Below, one piece after another: positions 7,310-15,739 of a stretch of DNA of 64,000 bases. This DNA is from Streptomyces sp. GSL17-111. Lineage in GTDB: Bacteria > Actinomycetota > Actinomycetes > Streptomycetales > Streptomycetaceae. The notes below the pieces were generated by a model. The model saw only the letters and a program-made list of their open reading frames with translations. It was not told the origin of the DNA and made no database searches. How positions within the stretch are numbered: the first letter of the stretch is position 1; the number at the start of each line of letters is the position of its first letter. The stretch is from contig NZ_JBAJNS010000001.1 in assembly GCF_037911585.1 (NCBI RefSeq), positions 5,677,001-5,741,000 of the forward strand, written 5' to 3'. Position numbers and translations under genes: made by a program.

Positions 7310-9439
7310 TCAGCCGCCGTCCGCTGCCGCCGACCGTGCCTTCTCGGCCGGCTCGCCCGGTTCCCGCGCCGGACCGTCGGCGCGCAGGCGGCTGGGCCAC
7401 CACACCGCCGGTCCGATCCACCGCACGAGGGCGGGGACGAGGAGGGAGCGGACGACGAGGGTGTCCAGCAGCACGCCGAAGGCGACGATGAAGGCGATCT
7501 GGACCAGGAAGGAGAGCGGGATGACCGCGAGCGCGGCGAACGTGGCCGCGAGCACGACACCGGCGGAGGTGATGACGCCACCGGTGGCCGTGAGCCCGGT
7601 GAGCACGCCCCTGCGGGTGTCGGACCGGAGCGTCTCCTCCCGCACGCGGGTCATCAGGAAGATGTTGTAGTCGACGCCCAGCGCCACGAGGAACACGAAG
7701 CCGTACAGCGGCACCGACGGGTCGGTGCTCGTGAACCCGAGCAGGTGCTCGAAGACGAGCGCCGAGACGCCGAGCGTGGCGAAGAAGTTCAGCGCCACGG
7801 TGGCCACCAGGAGCACGGGCATGAACAGGGACCGCAGCAGGACGGTCAGGATGAGCAGGATGATCACCAGCACCACCGGGGTGATCACCTCACGGTCCCG
7901 TTCGGCCGTGGTGCGGGTGTCGTAGGTCTGCGCGGTGTACCCGCCGACGAGGGCGTCCGACCCCGCGACGTCGACCGCCTCCCGCAGCCGCTGCACCGTC
8001 CGCTGCGCGGCGTCGCTGTCGCTGGGCGCCTCCAGGGTGGCGTTGACGAGGACCCGTCCGTCGACGACCAGCGGGGCACCGGCGCCCGGGCGCGGCCCCT
8101 CGGTGAGCACGTTCACCTCGGCGACGCCCTCGGTCTCCCGGGCCGCCGAGGTCACCTGCTCGGCGGCGTCCGCGTCGGCGATGATCACCGCCGGGTTGCC
8201 GGAGCCACCGGGGTAGTGCTCGCTCAACCGTTCCTGGGCCTCCACCGACGGGGCGTCACCCACGAACGTCTCGCTCAGCGGCGCGCCGTCGGTGCGCAGC
8301 GTCCCGGAGAACGCGGCGGCGGCGCACAGCGCCACGAGGGTCGCCGCCACCACGCGGCGCGGCCTGCGGTCGACCAGCGAGGCGACCCGCTCCCACACGC
8401 CCTGCTGCCCCGTACCGGCCTGCCGGGGGCGTGCGGGCCAGTAGGCCGCCCGCCCCAGCAGCGCCAGGGCCGCGGGCAGGAAGGTGAGGGTGGTGAGCAC
8501 GGCGCAGGCGATGCCGATCGCGCCCACCGGGCCCAGCGCGCGGTTGTTGGTGAGGTCGCTGAGCAGCAGGGCGAGCAGGCCGAGCGCGACGGTCGCGGCG
8601 CTGGCCACGATGGCTCCGGACGAACGCCGCACGGCCGCCGTCATCGCCGCCAGCCGGTCGTGCCCGTCGGCGAGCTCCTCCCTGAAGCGGGCCGACAGCA
8701 GCAGGGCGTAGTCCGTCGCCGCTCCGATGACGAGGATGGACAGGATGCCCTGCACCTGCCCGTCCACCCGGACGACGTCCCGCTCCGCGAGCTGGTACAC
8801 GACGGCACTCGCCACCGACAGCGCCATGACGGCCCCCGCCATGACGACCAGCGGCAGCAGCACACTGCGGTAGACCAGCAGCAGGATCAGCAGGACCACG
8901 CCGAGGGCGACGAACAGCAGGAGCTCGTCGATCCCCGCGAACGCCTCGCCGAGGTCGGCCTGCGTGGCCGCCGGACCGGCCACGTAGGCGGTCGTCCCGG
9001 AGACGCCCTCCGCCGCCTCCCGCAGCGCGTCGACGGCCGTGCCCGTCTCCTCGCCCAGATCGCCGCTCAGTTGGACGACGGTCTGCAGCGCCTCACCGTC
9101 CCGCGAGGGCACCACGGGGGAGGGGCGGCCGGTGACGCCCTCCGTCTCGGCCAGCCTGCTCGACGCGGCCTCGGCCTGCTCGCGCTGGGCGGGGGAGACG
9201 GCCTCGCCGTCCGTCGTCCAGATCACGATCGCCGGGACGGTGTCGTCCTGCCGGAAGTCCTCCTGGGCCTCCAGGACGCGGGTGGACTCGGCGCCCTGGG
9301 GCAGGAACGCCGTCTGGTCGTTGGTGGCGACCTCGCCCAGCTTCCCCGCGTAGGGCCCCGCGGCCCCTCCCACGACGAGCCAGACGAGCAACAAGGCGAC
9401 GGGCAGCAGCCAGCGCGGCGCGCGCGACGTGAGTCGCAT
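7310..9439 (-). CDS. MMPL/RND family membrane transporter
   Basis: A 709-residue transporter built as two repeated halves, each with one helix, a large extracytoplasmic loop and a block of about five helices, giving 12 membrane segments. The first helix (WLLPVALLLVWLVVGGAAG) is near residue 10. The second membrane block carries ALGVDYNIFLMTR, the proton-relay region typical of MMPL proteins. The actinobacterial family exports lipids, siderophores or drugs. The ATG at 9439 is preceded by AAAGGTG; the open frame extends further upstream only through the divergent marR gene. The paired MarR regulator on the other strand suggests drug- or phenolic-inducible efflux. Confidence 0.9.
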   Translation of the reverse strand: MRLTSRAPRWLLPVALLLVWLVVGGAAGPYAGKLGEVATNDQTAFLPQGAESTRVLEAQEDFRQDDTVPAIVIWTTDGEAVSPAQREQAEAASSRLAETEGVTGRPSPVVPSRDGEALQTVVQLSGDLGEETGTAVDALREAAEGVSGTTAYVAGPAATQADLGEAFAGIDELLLFVALGVVLLILLLVYRSVLLPLVVMAGAVMALSVASAVVYQLAERDVVRVDGQVQGILSILVIGAATDYALLLSARFREELADGHDRLAAMTAAVRRSSGAIVASAATVALGLLALLLSDLTNNRALGPVGAIGIACAVLTTLTFLPAALALLGRAAYWPARPRQAGTGQQGVWERVASLVDRRPRRVVAATLVALCAAAAFSGTLRTDGAPLSETFVGDAPSVEAQERLSEHYPGGSGNPAVIIADADAAEQVTSAARETEGVAEVNVLTEGPRPGAGAPLVVDGRVLVNATLEAPSDSDAAQRTVQRLREAVDVAGSDALVGGYTAQTYDTRTTAERDREVITPVVLVIILLILTVLLRSLFMPVLLVATVALNFFATLGVSALVFEHLLGFTSTDPSVPLYGFVFLVALGVDYNIFLMTRVREETLRSDTRRGVLTGLTATGGVITSAGVVLAATFAALAVIPLSFLVQIAFIVAFGVLLDTLVVRSLLVPALVRWIGPAVWWPSRLRADGPAREPGEPAEKARSAAADGG

Positions 9440-9495
9440 GGCACACCTTTCGGTCGGGTACGCGGCACAGGCCGCCTCGGACGGCGACCAAGATA

Positions 9496-9510
9496 TCTCA
9501 ATCATCGAGA
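9496..9510. promoter_or_regulatory. MarR-type operator between mmpL and marR
   Basis: TCTCAATCATCGAGA is a 15-base imperfect palindrome (12 of 14 off-centre positions symmetric), resembling MarR boxes with outer TCTC/GAGA arms. It lies 20 bases before the marR GTG and 57 bases before the mmpL ATG, so one bound dimer could repress both. Binding is inferred. Confidence 0.6.
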
Positions 9511-9529
9511 GAACTCTTAGGGTGGGGGT

Positions 9530-10066
9530 GTGAGCACACCCGACGAGCGGCCCCCCGCCGGGGCGACGACACCCGGACCCGACCGTCCCGGACCCGACCT
9601 GCTCGCCCTGGCCGTCCGGCTGCGGGGCATCACCGCGAGCGTCACGCGCACCGGGCAGGACTTCGCCCGGAGCCATGGCCTGCACCACACCGACCTGCTG
9701 GCCCTCATCGCGATCCTGGACGGAGACGGGCATGGCGGCCCGATGACGCCGGGCCGGCTCCGCGCCCACCTGAACCTCACCTCGGGTGCTGTCACCGCCT
9801 GCCTGGACCGCCTCGAACGCGGCGGTCACATCACCCGCACCCGCGACACGGCCGACGGACGGGTCGTGCACCTGCACTACGCCCCCGCCGGGCGCACCGT
9901 CGCCCGTGAGGCGTTCCGCCCGCTGGCCCGGCGCACCGAAGCCGTCCGCCGCCGCTTCACCGCCGAGGAGATCGAGGTCGTCCTGCGCTTCCTCACCGCG
10001 CTGGACGACGAACTCGACGCCGAGGCCCGGCCCGACACCGACCCCCCACCCCGCCCCCGCACCTGA
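9530..10066 (+). CDS. MarR family transcriptional regulator
   Basis: A 178-residue winged-helix protein. The recognition region is MTPGRLRAHLNLTSGAVTACLDRLERGGHI (shown here only to locate it, around residues 72-101), followed by the wing RTRDTADGRV and a C-terminal dimerisation helix. The first 25 residues are proline-rich and probably disordered. It starts with GTG and is divergent from the MMPL transporter over a 90-base gap that holds a palindrome, the usual layout of a local repressor of an efflux gene. The ligand is unknown. Confidence 0.9.
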   Translation: MSTPDERPPAGATTPGPDRPGPDLLALAVRLRGITASVTRTGQDFARSHGLHHTDLLALIAILDGDGHGGPMTPGRLRAHLNLTSGAVTACLDRLERGGHITRTRDTADGRVVHLHYAPAGRTVAREAFRPLARRTEAVRRRFTAEEIEVVLRFLTALDDELDAEARPDTDPPPRPRT

Positions 10067-10153
10067 CCCCACCCCCGCGCCGATCCGCCGCCCGGCGCGG
10101 GCGGCCGGCGCGGTGCGGCGCCCGGGCCGCGGTCGGTGCCCGGGCGCCTCCGC

Positions 10154-11677
10154 TCAGTACCGCCAGGCGCCGTCGACGCGGCGGGGGAGCCCCAGCGGGT
10201 TGTCCTCGCGCAGCTCCGGCGGGAGGACGGAGGCCGGGGCGTTCTGGAAGACCACCGGCCGCAGCCAGCGCGTCACCGCCGCCGCGCCGACCGACGTGGC
10301 CGGTGAGGTGGCCGCCGGGTAGGGCCCACCGTGGTGCTGCGCCCAGGTGACGGCGACGCCCGTCGGCCAGGCGTTGACCACCACCCGTCCCGAGGAGCGG
10401 GCCAGCACCTCCACCCAGGGCGAACCGGCGGCCAGTTCCCCCGGGCCCAGCTGCACGGTGCCCGTCAGACTGCCCGCCAGGCCGGCCAGGACCCCTTCGG
10501 CCTCGGCCCGGGAGCCGTAGCGCACCACCACGGCCAGCGGGCCGAAGCACTCCTCGCCCAGCAGCGGCGTGAACCCGTCGGCGTCGACCGTCAGCAGCCC
10601 GGCGGAGACCGCGGTGCCGTCCACGGACGGCTCCACGAGCCGCGTCACGCCCGGTGTGGCCGTCCGCTCCCCGACGCCGGTCACGAACGACTCCCGGATC
10701 CGCTCGGTCAGCAGCGCCCCGCCGGGCACCTCGGCCAGCCGCCCCGCCAGCAGCCGCACCAGCTCGTCGCCGTCCTCGCCGCGCGGTACCAGGACGACTC
10801 CGGGCTTGACGCAGAACTGCCCCAGGCCCAGGGCCACCGACCCGGCCAGCCCCTCGGCGATCTCCGCTGCCCGGATGGCCGCCGCTTCCTCGGTGACCAC
10901 CACGGGGTTCACGCTGCCCAGTTCGCCGTGGAAGGGAATCGGCACCGCACGCGCCGCCACCTCGTCGAACAGCGCGCGTCCGCCGGCCACCGAGCCGGTG
11001 AATCCGACGCCCGCCACCCGCTCGTGCCGCACGAGCAGCAGGCCCGCGTCGAAGCCGTGGACCACCCCCAGCACCCCGGGCTCCAGCCCGGCCCTCCCGG
11101 CCGCCCGCCGCAGCGCGGCGGCGCACAGCTCCGAGGTGTGCGGGTGTCCGGGATGAGCCTTGACCACCACCGGGCACCCCGCCGCCCAGGCGCTGGCGGT
11201 GTCCCCGCCGGGCACGGAGAACGCCAGCGGGAAGTTGGAGGCGGCGAAGACGGCGACGACGCCGAGAGGAACCTGGTAGCGCCGCAGGTCGGGCCGGGCC
11301 GGCACCACGCCGGTGTCGGCGTGGTCGATCGTCACACCGAGATGGCCACCGTCGGCGACCTCGTCGGCGAACAGCCGGAACTGGGCGACGACCCGGGCGA
11401 GTTCGCCCTCCAGACGCGGTACGCCGAGGCCGGTCTCGGCGTCGGCGGCCGCGATGATCCGCTCGCCGTCGGCCGCGATCTCCCGCGCCGCGGCCCGCAG
11501 CAGCGCGATGCGCACCTCGCGGTCCCGCAGCGGTGGCGCCGCGTCGGCCGCCGCCCGCACCGCCGCGTCCACCTCGCCCGGCGTCGAGGCGCTCGTCTCC
11601 CAGTCACGCGGACGGCCCGACCGCGCGTCCCTGCTGACCACCCGGCTCGGCTCGTGGGTGTCGTGTGCCGTCCTCAT
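10154..11677 (-). CDS. 2,5-dioxovalerate (2-oxoglutarate semialdehyde) dehydrogenase
   Basis: A 507-residue NAD(P)-dependent aldehyde dehydrogenase. The catalytic Cys is in GLGQFCVKPG, the general-base Glu in FHGELGSVNPVVV, and the cofactor-side segment is VFAASNFPLAFSVPGGDT. These local sequences are those of the 2-oxoglutarate-semialdehyde dehydrogenase branch, which oxidises the last intermediate of oxidative pentose and uronate pathways to 2-oxoglutarate. It is the third gene of a leftward operon after a mutarotase and a LacI regulator and is divergent from the dehydratase genes that would supply its substrate. That context strongly supports the role. Confidence 0.88.
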   Translation of the reverse strand: MRTAHDTHEPSRVVSRDARSGRPRDWETSASTPGEVDAAVRAAADAAPPLRDREVRIALLRAAAREIAADGERIIAAADAETGLGVPRLEGELARVVAQFRLFADEVADGGHLGVTIDHADTGVVPARPDLRRYQVPLGVVAVFAASNFPLAFSVPGGDTASAWAAGCPVVVKAHPGHPHTSELCAAALRRAAGRAGLEPGVLGVVHGFDAGLLLVRHERVAGVGFTGSVAGGRALFDEVAARAVPIPFHGELGSVNPVVVTEEAAAIRAAEIAEGLAGSVALGLGQFCVKPGVVLVPRGEDGDELVRLLAGRLAEVPGGALLTERIRESFVTGVGERTATPGVTRLVEPSVDGTAVSAGLLTVDADGFTPLLGEECFGPLAVVVRYGSRAEAEGVLAGLAGSLTGTVQLGPGELAAGSPWVEVLARSSGRVVVNAWPTGVAVTWAQHHGGPYPAATSPATSVGAAAVTRWLRPVVFQNAPASVLPPELREDNPLGLPRRVDGAWRY

Positions 11678-11731
11678 GCGGACCCTGCCTCTCCTCGTCG
11701 TTCGTCTGATCCGGGCGGCGCCGCGCCCCGC

Positions 11732-12721
11732 TCACCCGCGCCGGACCGGCCCGGTGGACTCCCGCACGGTGAGACCGGTCGCCAGACTCGCCTGCGCGCT
11801 GACGCCGCCACCGCCGTCGGTGATCGTCTGCAGCAGAAGGTCGACCGCCGTCCGCCCGGCGGCCGGGGTCGGCATGACGATCGTCGTCAGTTTCGGCCGG
11901 TTCAGCCGGCCCGCCACCGTGTCGTCGACGCCGACCACGCTCACGTCCTCGGGCACCTGGACGTCCAGGTGCCCGAGCCCCTCGATGACGCCGATCGCCA
12001 CCAGGTCGTTGTAGGCGATCACGCCCGTGGCCCCGGTCCGCCGCACGCGTGCGGCGGCCGCCGCTCCGCCCTGCTCGGTGGGGGCGTTGGGGCCGCTGAC
12101 GGTCAGCTCCAGGCCGTGCTCCGCGGCCGCGCTCCGCGCGGCCTGCTCCATCTGCTTGCTGCTCCACGAGCCGCGCGGGCCGGCCAGCACCATCAGCCGC
12201 CGGTGCCCCAGGCCGGCCAGGTGGGAGACGGCCAGCTCGGTGCCGTGGCCGACGTCCATCAACACCGCGGACACGCCCTTGACCTGCCGGTTCACCACGA
12301 CGAACGGCAGGTCGAGGCTGAGTCGTTCGATCTGCTGGTTGGCCAGTCGCGGGGCCACCAGCACGACCCCGTCCACCTGTTTGGCCAGCGTGCCGATCAG
12401 TTCCTCCTCGGCCTGCGGGTCCTCGTCGGTGTCGGCCACGAACACGTGGTACTCCCGTTCCCGCGCGTAGGCCTGTGCGGCCTTGATCAGCGGCGGGAAG
12501 AACGGGTTGGCGATGTCGGCGACGATGAGGCCGAGGTTGTGGGTGCGCCCGGTGGTCAGCGCCGAGGCCGCGCGGTTGGGTCGGTAGCCGAGCTGCCGCG
12601 CGGCGGCCATCACCCGTTCCCGGGTCGCGGCGTTCACCAGGTGCGGCGCCGACATCGCCCGGGAGACCGTCGACACGTGCACCCCGGCCAGCGACGCGAC
12701 GTCGCGGATGGTCACCGCCAC
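11732..12721 (-). CDS. LacI family regulator of the uronate operons
   Basis: A 329-residue LacI/GalR repressor. The helix-turn-helix is at residues 3-25 (VTIRDVASLAGVHVSTVSRA), the hinge helix is followed by LGYRPNRAASAL, and the rest is a periplasmic-binding-protein-like sensor. The GTG at 12721 overlaps the mutarotase stop codon by ten bases; the longer frame to 12931 is only the mutarotase region read in another frame. Two related palindromes in the divergent interval at 13.8 kb are its likely operators. The inducer is probably a sugar acid intermediate, by inference from the enzymes it would control. Confidence 0.9.
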   Translation of the reverse strand: MAVTIRDVASLAGVHVSTVSRAMSAPHLVNAATRERVMAAARQLGYRPNRAASALTTGRTHNLGLIVADIANPFFPPLIKAAQAYAREREYHVFVADTDEDPQAEEELIGTLAKQVDGVVLVAPRLANQQIERLSLDLPFVVVNRQVKGVSAVLMDVGHGTELAVSHLAGLGHRRLMVLAGPRGSWSSKQMEQAARSAAAEHGLELTVSGPNAPTEQGGAAAAARVRRTGATGVIAYNDLVAIGVIEGLGHLDVQVPEDVSVVGVDDTVAGRLNRPKLTTIVMPTPAAGRTAVDLLLQTITDGGGGVSAQASLATGLTVRESTGPVRRG

Positions 12722-13794
12722 AGCCCAACCCCCTTCGTGTCGGCGGCCCTCTGCTGCCCGAGGTCCGTGCCGAACCGGTACACCGTAGTGGAGCGGTACT
12801 CCTGGCCCGGACGCAGCACCGTGGTGGGGAAGGAGGGGCGGTTGGGGGAGTCCGGGAAGTGCTGGGTCTCCAGGCACAGGCCGCTTCCCGGGCCGAACTC
12901 GGCGTCGCCGAGCCGGTGGCCGGAATAGCACTGGAGGCCCGGCTCGGTCGTGAGCACCTCCATGGTGCGTCCCGAGCCGGGCTCCCCGAGCCGGGCCACC
13001 GGGCGCAGGGAGCCCGCCGGGGTGCGCAGGACGTAGCAGTGGTCGAAGCCCCCGGCGATCCTCAGCTGGGGGTGGTCCTGCGCGAGCCGCTCACCCAGTG
13101 GCCCCGGGTTGCTGAGGTCGAAGGGTGTGCCGGCGACGGGGGCGAACTCGCCGGTCGGTATGAACTCCTCGTCCACCGGCAGGAAGTACTCCGCGTCCAC
13201 GACCAGCCGGTGGTCCTCGACGCCGCCGTGGCCGGCGAGGTTGAAGTAGCTGTGGTTGGTGAGGTTGACGTGCGTGGGCGCGTCGGTGACCGCGTGGTAG
13301 TCGAGGCGGAGATCCGTGTGCGTTTCACTCGCGGACACCCCGTAGCGCAGTGTCACGTCCAGGGTGCCCGGATAGCCCGCGTCGCCGTCCGGGCTGCGGT
13401 GGCTCAGCGTGAGGTGGTCCGGCGTCGCCTCGACGACCCGCCAGACGCGGGCGTGGAAACCCTCCGGCCCGCCGTGCAGGCTGTTGCGGCCGTGGTTGCG
13501 CGGTAGCCGGTACTCCAGGCCGTCCAGGGTGAAGGCGGCGTCGGCGATGCGGTTGCCGTAGCGGCCGATCACCGAGCCGAAGAAGCGGCTGCGGGTCAGG
13601 TAGTCCTTCATCGAGTCCAGCCCGATCACCACGTTGCCCGGTGTCCCGGACACGTCCGGGACCTGAAGGCACTGGACGACGCCCCCGTAGGTGAGCACGC
13701 CGGCCGAGATGCCCCCGGCGCGCAGCGTGTACCGGTGCACGGGGACGCCCCGGGGGTCCGTCCCGAACTCTTCTCCCACTCCGTCTTCAGTCAC
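12712..13794 (-). CDS. Aldose 1-epimerase (galactose mutarotase family)
   Basis: A 360-residue mutarotase. Diagnostic stretches are IGRYGNRIADAAF, NHGRNSLHGGPEGFH, THVNLTNHSYFNL and a C-terminal ETQHFPDSPN containing the catalytic Glu; the catalytic His residues lie in SLHGG and NHSYF. It interconverts alpha and beta anomers of aldoses. Next to a uronate pathway it could supply the anomer used by the dehydrogenase. It is the first gene of the leftward operon with lacI and the dioxovalerate dehydrogenase. The GTG start at 13794 has GGGGGA upstream; the longer frame upstream runs through promoter DNA. Confidence 0.9.
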   Translation of the reverse strand: MTEDGVGEEFGTDPRGVPVHRYTLRAGGISAGVLTYGGVVQCLQVPDVSGTPGNVVIGLDSMKDYLTRSRFFGSVIGRYGNRIADAAFTLDGLEYRLPRNHGRNSLHGGPEGFHARVWRVVEATPDHLTLSHRSPDGDAGYPGTLDVTLRYGVSASETHTDLRLDYHAVTDAPTHVNLTNHSYFNLAGHGGVEDHRLVVDAEYFLPVDEEFIPTGEFAPVAGTPFDLSNPGPLGERLAQDHPQLRIAGGFDHCYVLRTPAGSLRPVARLGEPGSGRTMEVLTTEPGLQCYSGHRLGDAEFGPGSGLCLETQHFPDSPNRPSFPTTVLRPGQEYRSTTVYRFGTDLGQQRAADTKGVGLWR

Positions 13795-13810
13795 GTCCCC
13801 CACCCTAGGC

Positions 13811-13825
13811 GGAAACCGGTTGCAA
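13811..13825. promoter_or_regulatory. Candidate LacI operator 1
   Basis: Read on the minus strand this is TTGCAACCGGTTTCC, with a perfect AACCGGTT centre. It shares TGCAACCGnTTnC with a second site 65 bases away. It lies just upstream of the mutarotase start, so it should control the leftward operon. The pattern is seen directly; the assignment to the local LacI is inference. Confidence 0.6.
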
Positions 13826-13874
13826 TCAATACCTGCGCAAGGTCTTGACCCGCTTGATTTTCTGGGCCACGGTT

Positions 13875-13889
13875 CTGCAACCGCTTGCT
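13875..13889. promoter_or_regulatory. Candidate LacI operator 2
   Basis: CTGCAACCGCTTGCT contains the near-palindrome GCAACCGCTTGC (10 of 12 positions symmetric) and matches operator 1 at 12 of 15 positions in the opposite orientation. It lies 22 bases before the ATG of the rightward operon. Two sites about six helical turns apart could be bridged by a LacI-type tetramer or occupied independently. Confidence 0.6.
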
Positions 13890-13910
13890 GTGAAGGGGAG
13901 ATTGGGTCTG

Positions 13911-14822
13911 ATGAAGGTTCTCGTAACCGGCAGCGCCGGGCGCTTCGGCCGAGGCGTCGTGGCCACGCTGGCCGAAGCGGGCCACGAGGTCGTCGGGGTG
14001 GACATCGGCCCCGACGACAGCGGGCTGTGCGCCGCCTCGCTGCCGGCCGACATGACCGACGCCGGGGAGGCATTCGAGGTCGTCTCCCGGCACCGGCCCG
14101 AGGCCGTCGTGCACCTGGCCGCCATCGCGACCCCGTTCAGCAGGACCGACACCCTCACCTACCGGGTCAACACGCAGGCGGCGTTCAACGTCTGCCAGGC
14201 CGCCCTGCACGGCGGGGTGCGCCGCGTCGTCGTGGCGAGCAGCCCCACCGTGATCGGCTACGGCGCTCCGGACGGCAGCTGGCGGCCCAGCCGGCTGCCC
14301 ATCGACGAGACGCACCCGGTGCGGCCGTGGAACGCCTACAGCCTCTCCAAGGCCGCCGCCGAGCAGATCACCCGCTCCTTCGCCGTGGCGGCCGGTGACC
14401 GCACGGCCTTCGCGGCGCTGCGGCCCTGTTTCGTCATCGCCCCCGAGGAGTGGGCCGGAGCGCCCACCCAGAGCGGGCACACGGTGCTCGAGAGGCTGGA
14501 CGACCCCGCGCTCGCCGGCACCGCGCTCTTCAACTACCTCGACGCGCGCGACGGCGGCGAGTTCGTCCGGGTGCTGCTCGACGCACTGCCCGAACTGCCC
14601 AACGGCGAGGTCTTCTTCGCCGGGGCCGCCGACGCGCTCGCCCGTCGTCCGCTGGCCGAGATCCTGCCGGCGGTCCACCCGGAGCTCGCCGGGACCGCCG
14701 GAGCCCTGACCGGTACCGCACCCGCCTTCTCCACCGCCAAGGCCGAGCGGCTGCTCGGCTGGCGCCCGCTGCGCAGCTGGCGCACCGAACTCGTCGAACC
14801 GTCCGTGCCGGACCTGCCCTGA
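13911..14822 (+). CDS. NAD-dependent dehydrogenase of the extended SDR type, candidate uronate dehydrogenase
   Basis: A 303-residue Rossmann-fold enzyme with the cofactor motif GSAGRFGRG at residues 7-15, an Asp at the end of strand 2 (VVGVDIG) that favours NAD, and the catalytic pair in YSLSK near residue 144. It opens the rightward operon that also encodes a lactone cycloisomerase and a KdgD-like enzyme, so it may oxidise galacturonate or glucuronate to the aldarolactone. It is longer than the well-studied uronate dehydrogenases (about 265 residues) and its local motifs are also those of sugar-nucleotide epimerases, so the substrate rests on context. Confidence 0.75.
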   Translation: MKVLVTGSAGRFGRGVVATLAEAGHEVVGVDIGPDDSGLCAASLPADMTDAGEAFEVVSRHRPEAVVHLAAIATPFSRTDTLTYRVNTQAAFNVCQAALHGGVRRVVVASSPTVIGYGAPDGSWRPSRLPIDETHPVRPWNAYSLSKAAAEQITRSFAVAAGDRTAFAALRPCFVIAPEEWAGAPTQSGHTVLERLDDPALAGTALFNYLDARDGGEFVRVLLDALPELPNGEVFFAGAADALARRPLAEILPAVHPELAGTAGALTGTAPAFSTAKAERLLGWRPLRSWRTELVEPSVPDLP

Positions 14823-15739
14823 TGGGAAAGCCCATGAAGCTCTCGGGAGTGCTCTTCTTCCCGGCCACCCCCTTCGACCCGCGCGGCGAGGTGGACCCGT
14901 CCGTACTGCGCGAACACATCACCACGGGTCTGGCCCACGGGCCGGGAGGCGTCTTCGCCGCCTGCGGCACCGGTGAGCTGACCTCGCTCTCCGAGCGCGA
15001 GCAGGCTCTCGTGGTGCGCACCGCCGTGGAGGCGGCCTCCGGCGAGGTGCCCGTGTTCGCCGGGGCCGGCGGACCGCTGGGCACCGCGCTCCACCACGCC
15101 CGGGCCGCCGCCGAGGCGGGCGCGGACGGTCTCCTGCTCCTGCCCCCCGTGGCCCGGGGCGCCGTCGACGGCCTGTCCGCCTACGTGGCGGCCGTCGCCG
15201 AGGTCGGCCTGCCGGTGGTGCTCTATCAGCGGGCTCCACTGGTCCTGGAGTCGTCCACGGTGGTCGAACTGGCCGGTATCCCGGGCGTGGTCGGCTTCAA
15301 GGACGGCCTCGGGGACATGGACCGGATGCAGCGCATCGTCCTCGCGGTCCGCGCGGCCCTCGGCGAGAGGGAGTTCACCTTCTTCAACGGGTTGCCCACC
15401 GCCGAACTGACCCAGCCCGCCTACCGGGCGATCGGTGTGGACCTGTACTCCTCCGCCGCGTTCAGCTTCGTCCCGGAGGTCGCCACCGCGTTCGCGCGTG
15501 CGCTCCCCGCGGGGACGCCGGTGGCCACGGAGCTCCTGACGAGGTTCTACGCCCCCCTCGCGGAGCTGCGCTCGCGGGTGCCGGGCTATGCCGTCTCGCT
15601 GGTCAAGGCCGGTCTGCGGCTGCGCGGCGTGGCGGCCGGTCCCGTGCGGGCGCCGCTGACCGAGCCGTCCCCGGAGCATCTGGCGGAGCTGTCCCGCATC
15701 GTCGACGCCGGCCTCGGCGTGGTGAGGGACGCCGCATGA
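14822..15739 (+). CDS. 5-dehydro-4-deoxyglucarate dehydratase (KdgD-like, DHDPS superfamily)
   Basis: A 305-residue TIM-barrel lyase. The N-terminus GVLFFPATPFD, the Schiff-base lysine in VGFKDG near residue 160, and FNGLPTAE are characteristic of the decarboxylating dehydratase that turns 5-keto-4-deoxyglucarate into 2-oxoglutarate semialdehyde with loss of water and CO2. The start shares one base with the upstream stop (TGATG) and the gene overlaps the next by four bases, so the three pathway enzymes are coupled. Its product is the substrate of the divergent dehydrogenase at 10.2-11.7 kb. Confidence 0.87.
   Translation: MGKPMKLSGVLFFPATPFDPRGEVDPSVLREHITTGLAHGPGGVFAACGTGELTSLSEREQALVVRTAVEAASGEVPVFAGAGGPLGTALHHARAAAEAGADGLLLLPPVARGAVDGLSAYVAAVAEVGLPVVLYQRAPLVLESSTVVELAGIPGVVGFKDGLGDMDRMQRIVLAVRAALGEREFTFFNGLPTAELTQPAYRAIGVDLYSSAAFSFVPEVATAFARALPAGTPVATELLTRFYAPLAELRSRVPGYAVSLVKAGLRLRGVAAGPVRAPLTEPSPEHLAELSRIVDAGLGVVRDAA

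Noticed and set aside
6320..9520. A 1066-codon plus-strand open frame
   Set aside because: It crosses the methyltransferase in another frame and runs antisense to the MMPL gene; composition is that of a shadow frame.
13855..13860. TTGACC as the -35 of the uronate operon
   Set aside because: No acceptable -10 lies 16-19 bases downstream, and the position where it should be is occupied by the LacI-like site.
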